Positions 7,701-17,100 of a stretch of DNA of 64,000 nucleotides are shown piece by piece (positions within the stretch are counted from its first letter, which is position 1; each line of letters starts with the position of its first letter). The DNA is from Oscillatoria nigro-viridis PCC 7112 (GTDB lineage Bacteria; Cyanobacteriota; Cyanobacteriia; Cyanobacteriales; Microcoleaceae): positions 6,855,445 to 6,919,444 of the forward strand of contig NC_019729.1 of the NCBI RefSeq assembly GCF_000317475.1, given 5' to 3'. The translations under genes were made by a program, and so were the position numbers. The notes under the pieces are model-generated. The model made no database searches. It had not been told where the DNA came from and saw only the letters and a list, made by a program, of their open reading frames with translations.

Positions 7701-10580
7701 TGTGCCTTTTTACAAGAGGTGGAAACGGGCTATGGCTTTGGGCAATTGGCACTCTCATTGCTCGATAGGTTCAATGTGCTCGAATTCAAGTCTATAATTC
7801 TGCTGTTGTTTGGTGGTTGGATTCAGCATCGCCAAGAAGCTATTTTGGCAACGATACCGACGCTGAAAGAAGGCTATAGGTTGGGCATGGAAACCGGCGA
7901 CTTTGTAGGCGCTGGCTACAACATATGTCATTACTTTAGTAACAAATTTTTCAGTGGGATCGAACTGGATATTTGGGAACCTGAAATCGTCGGTTACAGG
8001 GCTGTCTTGGCTCAGGTGAAGCAATATCCGGCTCAGGATTTTTTGGATATAATCCAGCAGACGGTGTGGAATTTGAGGGAAACCCGTATTCGGTCGGGTT
8101 GTTTAATAGGAACTGCCTACGATGAAACGGTGATGATTCCTAAGCAGCATCAGGACAATAACCTCAGTGCTATCGCTGTTGCCTACATTTATAAACTGCT
8201 GCTTGCTTACTCCTTTAGTAATTACACCGCCGCTCTTGACTACCTTGCCCAAGGCAAACAGTATTTAATAGCTGTATCGGGATTAGCTTTTGTTCCCATT
8301 TTCCATTTCTATGCCGCCCTGACGCACCTGGCACTTTTTCCCACCCGCCCAGAAATTGAGCAAGCTCAAATTCTTGCTGAGGTGGAAATTCATCAAACTA
8401 CGCTGAAACAGTGGGCGCAAAATGCTCCCATGAATTATCTGCATAAATGGTATTTGGTGGAGGCTGAACGGCAACGTGTTTTGGGCAATAAAGCAGAAGC
8501 AATAGATTTGTACGAGCGGGCCATCTCCCTCGCTAAAGAAAATCAATTTCTCAACGAAGAAGCATTAGCTAATGAACTAGCAGCCAAATTTTACCTAGAA
8601 TGGGATAAAGAAAAATTTGCCCAACTCTACATGATTGAGGCGTATTATTGTTATATCCAATGGGGAGCCACTGCTAAGGTAAAAGATTTAGAAACGCGAT
8701 CCCCCCACTTATTAAAACCTATTCAAGCGGGAAGAAACAACACTAAAACCACCGCAACCGTAACGACCACTGGTTTGGCTAATAACTTAGATATAACCAC
8801 AGTAATGAAAGCAACTACCGCAATTTCTGGCGAAATCTTGCTGGATAAATTACTCTCTAACTTGATGAAAATTTTGATTGAGAATGCGGGGGCGGAAATA
8901 GGATATCTAATTTTATCAAGTCAGGGAAAACTGTTAATTGAAGCTGAAGGAGCCATAAACTCAGAACAAATGACCATCTTGCAGTCAATCCCCGTTGAAT
9001 ATTGTCAAGAACTTTCCTCCGCAATTGTTAATTATGTCGCCCGCACTCAAGAAAGCGTGGTACTAGATGATGCTACCCGATCGGGACAATTTACCAACGA
9101 CCCCTACATCCAAAAAAATCAGCCTAAATCAATTTTATGCGTGCCGCTGATTTACCAATCTCAAATCGTCAGTATTGTTTATCTAGAAAACAATTTGACC
9201 GCCGGAGCTTTTACCCCAGAAAGAGTGGAACTATTAAAAGTGTTATCTGGACAGGCAGCTATCTCGATTCAAAATTCTAAACTCTATACAGAAGTCCGCG
9301 AAAGTGAGAACAGACTCACTCAATTTTTAGAAGCAATTCCAGTCGGGGTGTCAGTGCTGGATGCTTCTGGCAAACCTTACTATAGTAATCGCGCTGCTAT
9401 TCAATTATTGGGTAAAGGAGTTATTCCTGAAGTCACCAGCGAGCAAATACCAGAGGTTTATCAACTCTATCAAGCGGGAACAGAGCAGGAATATCCCTCG
9501 GCAGAATTGCCTGCTGTGCGGGCGTTGAGGGGCGAAAGTGCCACTGTAGATGATATGGAAATCCACCAAGGCAACGAAATTATTCCGATCGAGGCTTGGG
9601 GTACGCCCATCTATGATGAAAAGGACAATATTTCTTATGCAATTGTAGCCTTTCAAGATATCACGGAGCGTAAAAAAGCCGAAACTGAGCGCATCAGATT
9701 TACCGATGAATTGTTCCAACTCAACAAAGCTTACGAGCGTTTCGTTCCCAATCAATTCCTCCATTTTTTAGAAAAATTAAGCATTGTCGATGTCGAATTG
9801 GGCGACCAAGTGCAGTTAGAAATGTCGGTGCTGTTTTCCGATATTCGCGATTTTACTACGCTTTCGGAAACTATGACGCCGGAGGATAATTTCAAATTTA
9901 TCAATTCCTATCTTTCTCGCATGGAACCCGTCATTAATGAAAATCACGGGTTTATTGATAAATATATTGGCGATGCGATTATGGCGCTGTTTAGCGGCGA
10001 GGCTGATCGTGCCGTGAAAGCGGGAATTGCTATGCTGCACCGCCTAGTTGAATACAATCAACATCGCGCTAATTTTGGCTGTGCGCCGATTCAGATTGGG
10101 ATTGGCATCAATACTGGAACTTTGATGCTGGGAACGGTGGGCGGTCAAAATCGCATGGACGGGACGGTAATCAGCGATGCGGTGAATTTAGCTTCTCGTG
10201 TGGAAAGTTTGACGAAAAATTATGGGGTGTCGCTGTTAATCACCCAGCCAACTTATTCGCGCCTAAAAAATCCATCTCAGTACGCAATCCGCACCCTGGA
10301 CACGGTAAAAGTCAAGGGGAAATCTGAAGCTGTGACGATTTATGAGGTGTTTGATGCCGACACGCCAGAAATTAAAGCGGGCAAGTTAGCGACGCTGCAA
10401 TTGTTTGCCGAAGCTTTGGAAATTTACTCGGAAGGGAAGTTAGCTGAGGCGGGGCGGCTGTTTGCCAACTGTTGGCGTGAGAATCCGGGCGATGCCGTCG
10501 CTAAAATTTACTGGGAACGCTGTCAGTCTACTCTAAGAAATCGCACAAAAATCAAAGACACGCCACACGATTTAGATTAA
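4788..10580 (+). CDS. Giant multidomain signalling protein: Ser/Thr kinase - AAA ATPase - GAF - PAS - class III cyclase
   Basis: The protein has about 1930 residues. The ATG at 4788 is chosen because the kinase domain starts straight after it (MLSIPGVAVVAVLYESVNSL); a GTG 42 bases upstream adds 14 unconserved residues. A kinase domain fills about 1-265, with HKDINPSNIV (catalytic loop) and DFG. A predicted AAA-type ATPase starts near 290, with the P-loop GFSGIGKT at about 326 and LDDLQWAD as Walker B. A long helical region follows, then GAF (about 1340-1500), PAS (about 1500-1630) and a class III nucleotide cyclase domain (about 1670-1860) with metal-binding aspartates in LFSDIRDFT and DKYIGDAIMALF. 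Relatives usually end in a histidine kinase; here the output is probably cAMP synthesis. A translated spacer repeat interrupts residues about 577-598. The ligand and targets are unknown. Confidence 0.9.
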   Translation: MLSIPGVAVVAVLYESVNSLVYRAIREADKKPIILKLLKESYPTPQELVRYRTEYRITQELKEPGVVRVYDLQKYQNSLVMFVEDFGGESLKVWMQERKFSLKEFLQIAIATTEILGQIHSANIIHKDINPSNIVYNPETEQLKIIDFGISTQLIRETPILKNPGILEGTLAYISPEQTGRMNRALDYRTDFYSLGVTFYELLTGQVPFDTEDALELVHCHIARQPVPPHEIEPVIPLIVSQIVSKLMAKNAENRYQTALGLKQDLETCLFQLQATANIETFALGTRDLTDRFLIPEKLYGRETEVSNLLSAFERVSTGSAEMILVAGFSGIGKTAVVNEVHKPIARQRGYFIKGKYDQFGRNIPFSAFVQAFRELMGQLLSESDAQLQTWKTNILTALGDSGQVLIEVIPELERIIGAQPLALELSGMAAQNRFNLLMQKFVQVLTTVEHPLVIFLDDLQWADGASLKLLQLLMEDTGHLLVLGAYRDNEVSQSHPFMLTLDEIVKSGATVNTITLQPLSLADLNQLVADTLICDLSFAQPLTELVYEKTKGNPFFSTQFLKALYEDGLIIFDRPVSPTPLSSPLTKGGQRGVQGGWQCDIARVTFAEASDVVEFMAVQLQKLPKETQNVLKLAACIGGQFDLDTLALVSEEVAEPTASVLWKALLEGVILVSAEGYNFIQADAQSPHQSVANPTYKFLHDRVQQAAYSLIPDDQKQATHLKIGRLLLQNSSDIEREEKLFDIVGHLNQAIELINQLSEREALAKLNLEAGGKARSSTAYAAAMVYLQTGIELLTANCWQSQYELTLNLYIAAAEAAYLNADIEGMEHKAALVLQEAKTILDRVKIYEISIAAQTAQGKMLEAIAVGRNALLQLGVEFPTEPDEALISKALQTLKSQLQGRQIEELVDLPVMTNSQTQAAMQMLGMLPGPIFMGKSGLLPLLSSTMVSLSLSFGNAPASTVGYAMHGMVFCAFLQEVETGYGFGQLALSLLDRFNVLEFKSIILLLFGGWIQHRQEAILATIPTLKEGYRLGMETGDFVGAGYNICHYFSNKFFSGIELDIWEPEIVGYRAVLAQVKQYPAQDFLDIIQQTVWNLRETRIRSGCLIGTAYDETVMIPKQHQDNNLSAIAVAYIYKLLLAYSFSNYTAALDYLAQGKQYLIAVSGLAFVPIFHFYAALTHLALFPTRPEIEQAQILAEVEIHQTTLKQWAQNAPMNYLHKWYLVEAERQRVLGNKAEAIDLYERAISLAKENQFLNEEALANELAAKFYLEWDKEKFAQLYMIEAYYCYIQWGATAKVKDLETRSPHLLKPIQAGRNNTKTTATVTTTGLANNLDITTVMKATTAISGEILLDKLLSNLMKILIENAGAEIGYLILSSQGKLLIEAEGAINSEQMTILQSIPVEYCQELSSAIVNYVARTQESVVLDDATRSGQFTNDPYIQKNQPKSILCVPLIYQSQIVSIVYLENNLTAGAFTPERVELLKVLSGQAAISIQNSKLYTEVRESENRLTQFLEAIPVGVSVLDASGKPYYSNRAAIQLLGKGVIPEVTSEQIPEVYQLYQAGTEQEYPSAELPAVRALRGESATVDDMEIHQGNEIIPIEAWGTPIYDEKDNISYAIVAFQDITERKKAETERIRFTDELFQLNKAYERFVPNQFLHFLEKLSIVDVELGDQVQLEMSVLFSDIRDFTTLSETMTPEDNFKFINSYLSRMEPVINENHGFIDKYIGDAIMALFSGEADRAVKAGIAMLHRLVEYNQHRANFGCAPIQIGIGINTGTLMLGTVGGQNRMDGTVISDAVNLASRVESLTKNYGVSLLITQPTYSRLKNPSQYAIRTLDTVKVKGKSEAVTIYEVFDADTPEIKAGKLATLQLFAEALEIYSEGKLAEAGRLFANCWRENPGDAVAKIYWERCQSTLRNRTKIKDTPHDLD
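6518..6580 (+). repeat. Spacer-type C/G repeat captured in frame inside the kinase gene
   Basis: The DNA contains facing runs (CCCCCACCCCCCTTTC..., CCCCTTACCAAGGGGGG, AGGGGGGT, AAGGGGGGT). It translates to a low-complexity peptide around SPLTKGGQRGVQGG, between the AAA ATPase and the helical region. It resembles the spacer repeat at about 250-330. The reading frame stays open through it. The boundaries are approximate. Confidence 0.7.
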
Positions 10581-10824
10581 TCATAAAAGTCCAAAGCTCG
10601 ATCGCTACATTGTTGGAGGGGGAGATCGTTTTCATGTGACGGGGTGACAACCCCGTCAACATCGGGTCGCTACAATTTATGTTACATTCCTGCCATAGTT
10701 GAGAATATTCTCCTCGCAGGTATTCTAGGGCGTCATTAATTACCTCATCCTTTTCAGCTTCATCTCCTGGAATTTGGACATAAGCTTCATCAAGAACAGA
10801 TTTAATTATTTGAAAGCAATTCAT
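10552..10824 (-). CDS. Small hypothetical protein, possibly truncated at the C-terminus
   Basis: The 90-residue product begins MNCFQIIKSVLDEAYVQIPG and is acidic and probably helical up to about residue 52. From memory this opening resembles a longer family of cyanobacterial hypothetical proteins. The last 35 residues have a different, basic and hydrophobic composition, and their DNA contains a GACGGGGT/ACCCCGTC hairpin at 10638-10657. That suggests the original 3' end was replaced by repeat sequence. The stop overlaps the end of the kinase gene in convergent orientation. A MITE-like inverted repeat begins 7 bp upstream of the start codon, and I see no clear Shine-Dalgarno. The function is unknown, and this may be a decaying gene. 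Confidence 0.5.
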   Translation of the reverse strand: MNCFQIIKSVLDEAYVQIPGDEAEKDEVINDALEYLRGEYSQLWQECNINCSDPMLTGLSPRHMKTISPSNNVAIELWTFMINLNRVACL

Positions 10825-10830
10825 AGTACA

Positions 10831-10933
10831 TATAGTAATCCTAAATGAATCGTAATTTTTTTACCCCACCCCAGCCCTCCCCGATGCCTTGGGGAGGGAG
10901 TAAGAAATTCACAAATGATTTAGGATTGCTATA
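10831..10933. repeat. MITE-like inverted-repeat element, about 103 bp
   Basis: The left end reads TATAGTAATCCTAAAT and the right end ATTTAGGATTGCTATA, which are inverted copies with one difference in 16; weaker pairing continues inwards. In the centre CCCTCCCC and GGGGAGGG form a second stem. The whole element could fold into one long hairpin. It carries no coding sequence, as expected for a miniature element mobilised in trans. It sits between the start of the small hypothetical gene and the alkB-like gene. Confidence 0.75.
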
Positions 10934-11142
10934 GCTAATTGACGCCAGCCTCATCTTAAATCACGATTCAAGATTTGGTTGGTGAACACATAAAAATTTA
11001 TGTCAGTTACAAAAAGTAATTATCCTTGTATTGTTAAAATGCTAAAATTAGCTTTACATGATTAATGGTAAAGCTGGGCAGTGCTTGTGTAAACAACTGT
11101 ATATTTATCAATTTCAGTAAAAGGTAATCAGCGAGCAGATTT

Positions 11143-11775
11143 ATGTACACTCAACTTTCATTGTGGGAAGACCCGAAAGCAGAAAGCCAGAAGCATGGTC
11201 AGCAATTATCTCTGCCTGATGCCGAAATAATCATGTACCGCGACTTCTTCAATAACATTGAGAGCAACCAGATATTTGCGGAATTGTACGGCACTATTAA
11301 TTGGAAGCAAGAGGTGGCCCTGCTTTTTGGCAAGCAAGTCGCTATACCGCGACTTAGCGCATGGTACGGAGATGCAGGTAAATCTTACACTTACTCCCAA
11401 ATAAAAATGGAGCCTAATCTATGGACACCTACACTCATAACCATCAAATCTAAAATAGAAGCAATAGCAGGTACAGTGTTTAACAGCGTGTTGCTTAATC
11501 TATATCGCGACGGCAAAGATAGTGTAGCTTGGCACAGTGATGATGAATCAGAACTTGGTGAAAACCCAGCAATCGGTTCTGTAAGTTTTGGGGCTACTCG
11601 TCGTTTTATGCTCAGGCACAAATACCAAAAAGAAATGAAATTAGAAATTCAATTAACTCCTGGAAGCTTCCTGCTGATGAAAGGAGTAACCCAGCATTTT
11701 TGGCAACACCAAATCCCGAAAGCAGCCAAAGTTACTGAACCAAGAATTAACCTTACTTTCAGGAAAGTAAGCTAA
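11143..11775 (+). CDS. AlkB-like 2-oxoglutarate/Fe(II) dioxygenase
   Basis: The product has 210 residues, the normal size for AlkB-family enzymes, which oxidatively remove methyl groups from damaged bases in DNA or RNA. The Fe(II) site is visible as the HxD motif in WHSDDE (about residues 130-132) with the distal His in QHFWQHQ. The 2-oxoglutarate-binding arginine fits RINLTFRK near the C-terminus. The segment SVSFGATRRFMLRHK is typical of the ALKBH2/3-like branch. The gene stands alone, with about 320 bp upstream and 600 bp downstream. The exact substrate cannot be told from sequence. Confidence 0.9.
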   Translation: MYTQLSLWEDPKAESQKHGQQLSLPDAEIIMYRDFFNNIESNQIFAELYGTINWKQEVALLFGKQVAIPRLSAWYGDAGKSYTYSQIKMEPNLWTPTLITIKSKIEAIAGTVFNSVLLNLYRDGKDSVAWHSDDESELGENPAIGSVSFGATRRFMLRHKYQKEMKLEIQLTPGSFLLMKGVTQHFWQHQIPKAAKVTEPRINLTFRKVS

Positions 11776-12384
11776 ATGAATTCATGGTAATTTGTAATTT
11801 TCCTAGGCGTTAATCTGCCTTTACTGGCGGTTTTAATAATAAAAGATTGCAACTTTTGTTAACAGTAAAAATAGCGCTTTTTGCACAGCAATAACAGTAC
11901 CGCCGAATTAGCGATCGCACTCCCGTTCGATCGCTAAGGCTGAGTTTGGTAAAATGGCTAGTTTGTTGCGGCTGCGCGGGTTTTGGCCGGGTCAGCAGAA
12001 AGGCTCAGAGTGATGTGAATACCGATCGCACTTATTTTCTCTCAAAGTCTCATTCTTCAGGTTTAGCTATTTTGCCTGTTAAGGTGTAGTGCATCGCCTT
12101 AAGTTTTACCCCCTCTTTACTCCCTAAATCTTTCAATTTTTTAACTAAATCCCCGCCAAATTGCCTCACACTATTGATATAATTTTGGTCAATATGTATT
12201 AATAATTCGTGAATAGCTAGGTCTAAAGGAACACAAACATCGACAAAAATAATTATCTCTGAAGATAGAACAACCCCAAATAAAACACAGGTAATATATA
12301 AAAATATGAGGTATCAAAAACTACTTAAAAATTGATTGATAGAATAAATACTTAAGTAGTTTTTAAAATAAAAAAAGGAAATTT
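11776..12384. other. Intergenic region with a possible decayed coding sequence on the minus strand
   Basis: This spacer of about 610 bp holds HIP1-type sites near 11910-11935. On the minus strand, about 12050-12305, an open frame of some 85 codons ends in TGA and has protein-like composition (for example AIHELLIHIDQNYINSVRQF and KLKAMHYTLTGKIAKPEE). It has no ATG, GTG or TTG start at its upstream end, where it runs into a stop. It could be the C-terminal remnant of a lost gene. I do not recognise the family. Confidence 0.35.
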
Positions 12385-12759
12385 ATGGTATTGAGCATGA
12401 TTGTTCGCGGTGGAGCAAAAACCATCTCAGAAGAGAAGGTTGCAGCCAACAATGCAGGCTGTACCGCAGCAGCAGAAGCGGGTTGGGCAGTGCTCGCAAG
12501 CGGGGTTACAGCAGCAGAAGCCGTTGAGGCAGCTATCCGGGTTCTGGAAACTGACCAGACATTTAACGCAGGCTTTGGATCGGTTATCAACAACCAGGGA
12601 GAAGTAGAGCTAGACGCAGCGATCGTGGAAGGCGGTTCATTAGCTTGGGGAGCGATCGCCAATGTTCAAGGCGTGCGCCATCCCATCTCTGTGGCGCGAA
12701 AGATTATGGATAAAAAACCCATGTTCATCGAGCTAATTAGTGGCCGGGAAAACAGTTGA
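12385..12759 (+). pseudogene. Isoaspartyl peptidase / L-asparaginase (Ntn-type), N-terminal fragment
   Basis: The product has 124 residues, whereas the family has about 300. The first 110 match the alpha-subunit start of plant-type asparaginases/isoaspartyl peptidases: MIVRGGAKTI, DQTFNAGFGSVINNQGEVEL and IANVQGVRHPISVARKIM. The reading then leaves the family and stops after a few residues. The self-cleavage site and catalytic threonine of the GTVGAVA region are absent, so it cannot be an active hydrolase. AAGGA about 7 bases upstream supports the ATG at 12385. It overlaps the GTG-extended frame of the following ATP-grasp gene, which suggests a deletion joined the two. It is either a pseudogene or a retained non-catalytic fragment. 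Confidence 0.8.
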
Positions 12760-12784
12760 ATTCAAACTAGACTTGGATATTTTT

Positions 12785-14059
12785 ATGAACTCAACCTACG
12801 ACTTTCCTTACTTTCAATGCAATTCTCTTTCCGATTTGTTTGCTCCAGACATCACAGATGCACGTTATGCGTTCATCCTAAATTACCCTGCAACTGCCAG
12901 TTGGGCTGCTTACCCCAACAGGAAAAAATACTTTATTCAAGATGGCAGCAGTGAAGCCACCAAAACTTCTTTCGACAAGATTGGTCAGAAGGAACCTTGG
13001 AAAAATCTGGCTGTGTTAGGCGATGCCATCCCAGGGATTGTAATTAATCAGCCGCCGAACTCGCTGATTGACTATTGGCGGGAGCATTTGGGCTTCAGCA
13101 ACAGCAGTATGGAGATGATAGATTGCTCGACTTATCTCGACGAACTCAGCGGCAGCGATCGCTTTGACAAACTCCTGACTCTATTTCCCTTCGACAATCT
13201 CAAACCTGAAAAACACGCCGTCCATCCCGACATCCACTATCACTTGCTCAGCAAAACAACGCTAGCAGAATTAGGGGTGCAATGTCCGAAATACCAAAGC
13301 TACAATCTGCACGAAGTCAATCTCGAAAGCATTCAGTTACCAGAGCAATTCCCCTACTTGATTAAAACATCCCACGGACTTTCTGGAGAAGGCACTTATA
13401 TTATCAAAAGCGCCAGCGATCTGAACTACTGCTTGCAGGAAGTGAGGAAATATCTCGATATTAAGTTGCTCGATACGATTATTGTCTCGGAATTCGTCAA
13501 GAATCAAGTGCAGAACTACTGCGTGCAGTTTTATGTAAGCAAAACGGGAAATATCAGGCTCATCGGCACTACCAGCCAACTTGTCACTCCAGAGGGCAGC
13601 TATTTAGGGGGACTGATTCACTACCGCGAAACCGACATGAGTAGGTTTTTTGAGATGATTGCCGCTATTGGTAAATATGCTCACCAACAGGGTTATTTCG
13701 GCGTTATTGGCTTCGACGTGCTGGAAGACTCTGAAGGACAGTTGTATGCCATTGATGCCAATTTCCGAGTTAATGGCTCGACTCCGCTTTGCTTGCAGCG
13801 CCACACCTTACTGGGGCTGGGAAAGGAGGTGGCTCAATATTCCAGTAACTGGCGAATGGACGGGACTTTGGAATCGATTCTTGTCACCCTGAAACCAGAA
13901 CTCGATCGCAAGGACTTGATAATCCTGTCGGCTTTAGAGAAGGTTAAATACGGGAAAATCTACACGGAAATTTACGGGATAGTTGCGGGTGAGGATATCA
14001 AGGAAATGCAGCACATCAAGCAGAATTTGCACGGTAAGGGATTGCAGCAATTGGGTTAA
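12785..14059 (+). CDS. ATP-grasp domain protein (carboxylate-amine ligase-like)
   Basis: The product has about 424 residues from the ATG at 12785; a GTG at 12740 would add 15 residues and overlap the upstream fragment. The central and C-terminal parts have ATP-grasp features: FPYLIKTSHGLSGEGTYII (nucleotide-binding lysine and glycine-rich loop), TIIVSEFV (hinge), and GVIGFDVLEDSEGQLYAIDA with NFRVNGSTP (magnesium-binding acidic and Asn residues). Such enzymes activate a carboxylate as an acyl phosphate and join it to an amine or thiol. The N-terminal 150 residues are family-specific and I do not recognise them. Placement directly behind an isoaspartyl peptidase fragment suggests an aspartyl-peptide-like substrate, but this is only inference. 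Confidence 0.78.
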   Translation: MNSTYDFPYFQCNSLSDLFAPDITDARYAFILNYPATASWAAYPNRKKYFIQDGSSEATKTSFDKIGQKEPWKNLAVLGDAIPGIVINQPPNSLIDYWREHLGFSNSSMEMIDCSTYLDELSGSDRFDKLLTLFPFDNLKPEKHAVHPDIHYHLLSKTTLAELGVQCPKYQSYNLHEVNLESIQLPEQFPYLIKTSHGLSGEGTYIIKSASDLNYCLQEVRKYLDIKLLDTIIVSEFVKNQVQNYCVQFYVSKTGNIRLIGTTSQLVTPEGSYLGGLIHYRETDMSRFFEMIAAIGKYAHQQGYFGVIGFDVLEDSEGQLYAIDANFRVNGSTPLCLQRHTLLGLGKEVAQYSSNWRMDGTLESILVTLKPELDRKDLIILSALEKVKYGKIYTEIYGIVAGEDIKEMQHIKQNLHGKGLQQLG

Positions 14060-14169
14060 TATCTACTCTACCGATTGCAGCGTTTATGCGGTTCAATTAA
14101 ATCGGCTGGATAAATATTCCCCAAAGGCAAAATCTCCTCGGTCGGTTTCTCAAAATAATCTCTAAGTCG

Positions 14170-17100
14170 CTACTCTGCTGATAATTCTTGAATTTTGTTA
14201 ATAGCCTCTTGGTAATCACTTGTATTTCCTTGGTACTTGTACAAGTCAGCGGCTTTTTGATAATCGGCGATCGCCTCTGCTTTTTGTCCTAGGTCAGACT
14301 TGGCTAAACCACGATTGTAGTAGGCATGAGCATTATAGTAACTAAGCTCGATTACCTTACTATAATCTGCGATCGCTGCTTCTTGTTCCCCTAGATTATA
14401 CTTAGTCAAACCCCGATTGTAGTAGGGATGAGGATTGTAGTAATTAAGCTCTATCGCCTTAGTATAATCTGCGATCGCCTCTGTTTTTTCACCTAGAGCA
14501 GACTTGGTATTACCGCGATTATTGTAGGCAACAGCTAGTTTTGGATCGATGTCAATCGCCTGATTATAATCTGCGATTGCCTCTGCTTTTTGCCCTAGGG
14601 CAGACTTGGCTAAGCCCCGATTTAAGTAGGCATCAGCATAGCAAGAATTAAGGTCGAGCGCCTGATTATAATCTGCGATTGCTTCTTCTGTTTGCCCTAG
14701 GAAAGACTTAGCTAAACCACGATTGTTGTAGGCATCAGCATAGCAAGAATTAAGGTGAATCGCCTGATTATAATCTGCGAGCGCTTCTTCATTTTCTCCT
14801 AAATTATACTTTGCTAAACCCCGATTGTTGTAGGCAACAGCATCTTTGGGATTGAGTTCGATCGCCTGATTATAATCTGCGATCGCCTCTGCTTTTTTCT
14901 CTACGTCAGACTTGGAACTACCTCGACGGAAGTAGGCATTAGCACTGTTGTAATTAAGGTCGAGCGCCTGAGTATAATCTACGAGTATTTCTTCTGCTGT
15001 TTCTAGGGCAGAGTTAGCTACACTCCGAGTGTAGTAAGCATCAGAATAGTTGGGGTTAAGCTCGATCGCCTGAGTACGATCTGCGAGAGGGTCTTCTGTT
15101 TTTCCTAGGGCAGAGTTAGCTAAACCCCTAGTGTAGTAGGCATCAGCATAATTGGGGTTTAGCTCGATCGCCTGATTATAATCGGATATCGCCTCTTCTT
15201 TTTCTCCAAGATCGTACTTGACATAGCCCCGCTCGACGTAGGCAATAGCTAATTTGGGATCGAGGTCGATCGCCTGATTATAATCGGATATCGCCTCTGC
15301 TTTTTGCCCAAGCTCATACTTGGCACTACCCCGATTGGCATAGGCAACAGCTAATTTGGGATCGAGGTCGAGCGCCTGATTATAATCGGAGATCGCCTCT
15401 GCTTTGTGCCCAAGCTCAGACTTGGCAGCGCCCCGATTGACATAGGCAAGAGCTAATTTGGGATTGAGCTCGATCGCTTGATTATAATCGGAGATTGCCT
15501 CTGCTTTTTGCCCAAGGTCAGACTTGACCATACCCCGATTGACGTAGGCCGCAGAAAATTTTGGTTCGAGGTGGATCGCCTGATTATAATCTGCGAGCGC
15601 CTCTGCTTTGTGCCCTAGGGCAGATTTGACAATACCCCGATTGACGTAGGCCGCAGATAATTTTGGATCTAGGTGAATCGCCTGATTATAATCTGCCAGC
15701 GCCTCTTCTTGATTGCCAATCTCACCCTTGATATTACCCCGCAATAAGTAGGCAACAGCTAATTTTGGATTCAGATTAACCGCATTAGAAAAAGCTGCCA
15801 GCGCCTCTGCTTTTTCCGCCAATTCAGACTTACCTACACCCCTCTTAAAGTAGACAAAAGCTAATTTTGGATTCAGGTCATTAGCTTTAACAAAATCTGC
15901 CCGCGCCTCTTGTTTTGCCCCTAGTTCATACTTCACATTACCTCTATTATTGTAAGCATCTGCATCGTTAGCATCGAGTTCGATCGCCTGATTATAATCT
16001 GCCAACGCCTCTTCTATTCTTCCTAGGCGAGACTTGGCTAAACCTCTATTGTTGTAACCAGCAGCTAATTTTGGATTCAAGTCGATCGCCTGATTATAAT
16101 CTGCGATTGCCTCTTCTCTTTTTTCTAGGTTATACTTGGCTAAGCCACGATTGTGGTAGGCATCAGCATAGTTTGGATTCAAGTCGATCGCCTGATTATA
16201 ATTTGCGATTGCCTCTTCTATTTTTCCTTCACGATACTTGGCTAAACCCTGAGTGTAGTAGGCAACAGCTAATTTGGGATTCAGGTTGTTCGCTTTAACA
16301 AAATCTGCCCGCGCCTCTTCTTTTTCGCCTAGTTCATACTTAACCTTACCCCGATTGTTGTAAGCATCAGCATCGTTGGGATCGAGATCTATTGCCTGAT
16401 TATAATCTGCCAGCGCCTCTTCTATTCTTCCTAAACTAAACTTTGCTAAACCCCGATTTTTGTAAGCACCAACATCTTTGGGATTTAGCTCTATCGCCTT
16501 CGTATAATCTGCTATTGCCTCTGCTTTTTCCTCTAGCTCAGACTTGACTAAACCACGACCGACGTAGGCAACATCTAGTTTTGAATCGAGGTCTATCGCC
16601 TTCGTATAATCGGATAGTGCCTCTTCTTTTTTTCCTAGTTCATGCTTGACTAAAGCTCGACCCACGTAGGCAGCAGCTCGTTTTGGATCGAGGTCTATCG
16701 CCTGATTATAATCGGATAACGCCTCTTCTTTTTTTCCTAGGCTAGACTTGGTTAAACCCCTATTTAAGTAGGCAGAAGCTAGTTTGGGATTAAGCTCGAT
16801 CGCCTGATTATAATCAGAGAGTGCCTCTTCTATTTTTCCTAGTTTATACTTGGCTAAACCCCGATTGTTGTAGGCATCAGCGAATGTAGGAGCTAGTTTG
16901 TAATAGACAGCTAAACCAGCCAGCCCCGCAAACAGGATAAAAAAGCCTAATTTATAATAGTCGTCTGTACTCCAGTCTTCTTTTTTCTCTGGTTTATATT
17001 GGATATCACTCCAACGATACGCAATAGCATTGCTGGCATTAAAGTCGATATTCGGATTATAATCAGCTACATCACCCTTGAAATCTCCTTGATTTGCGCG

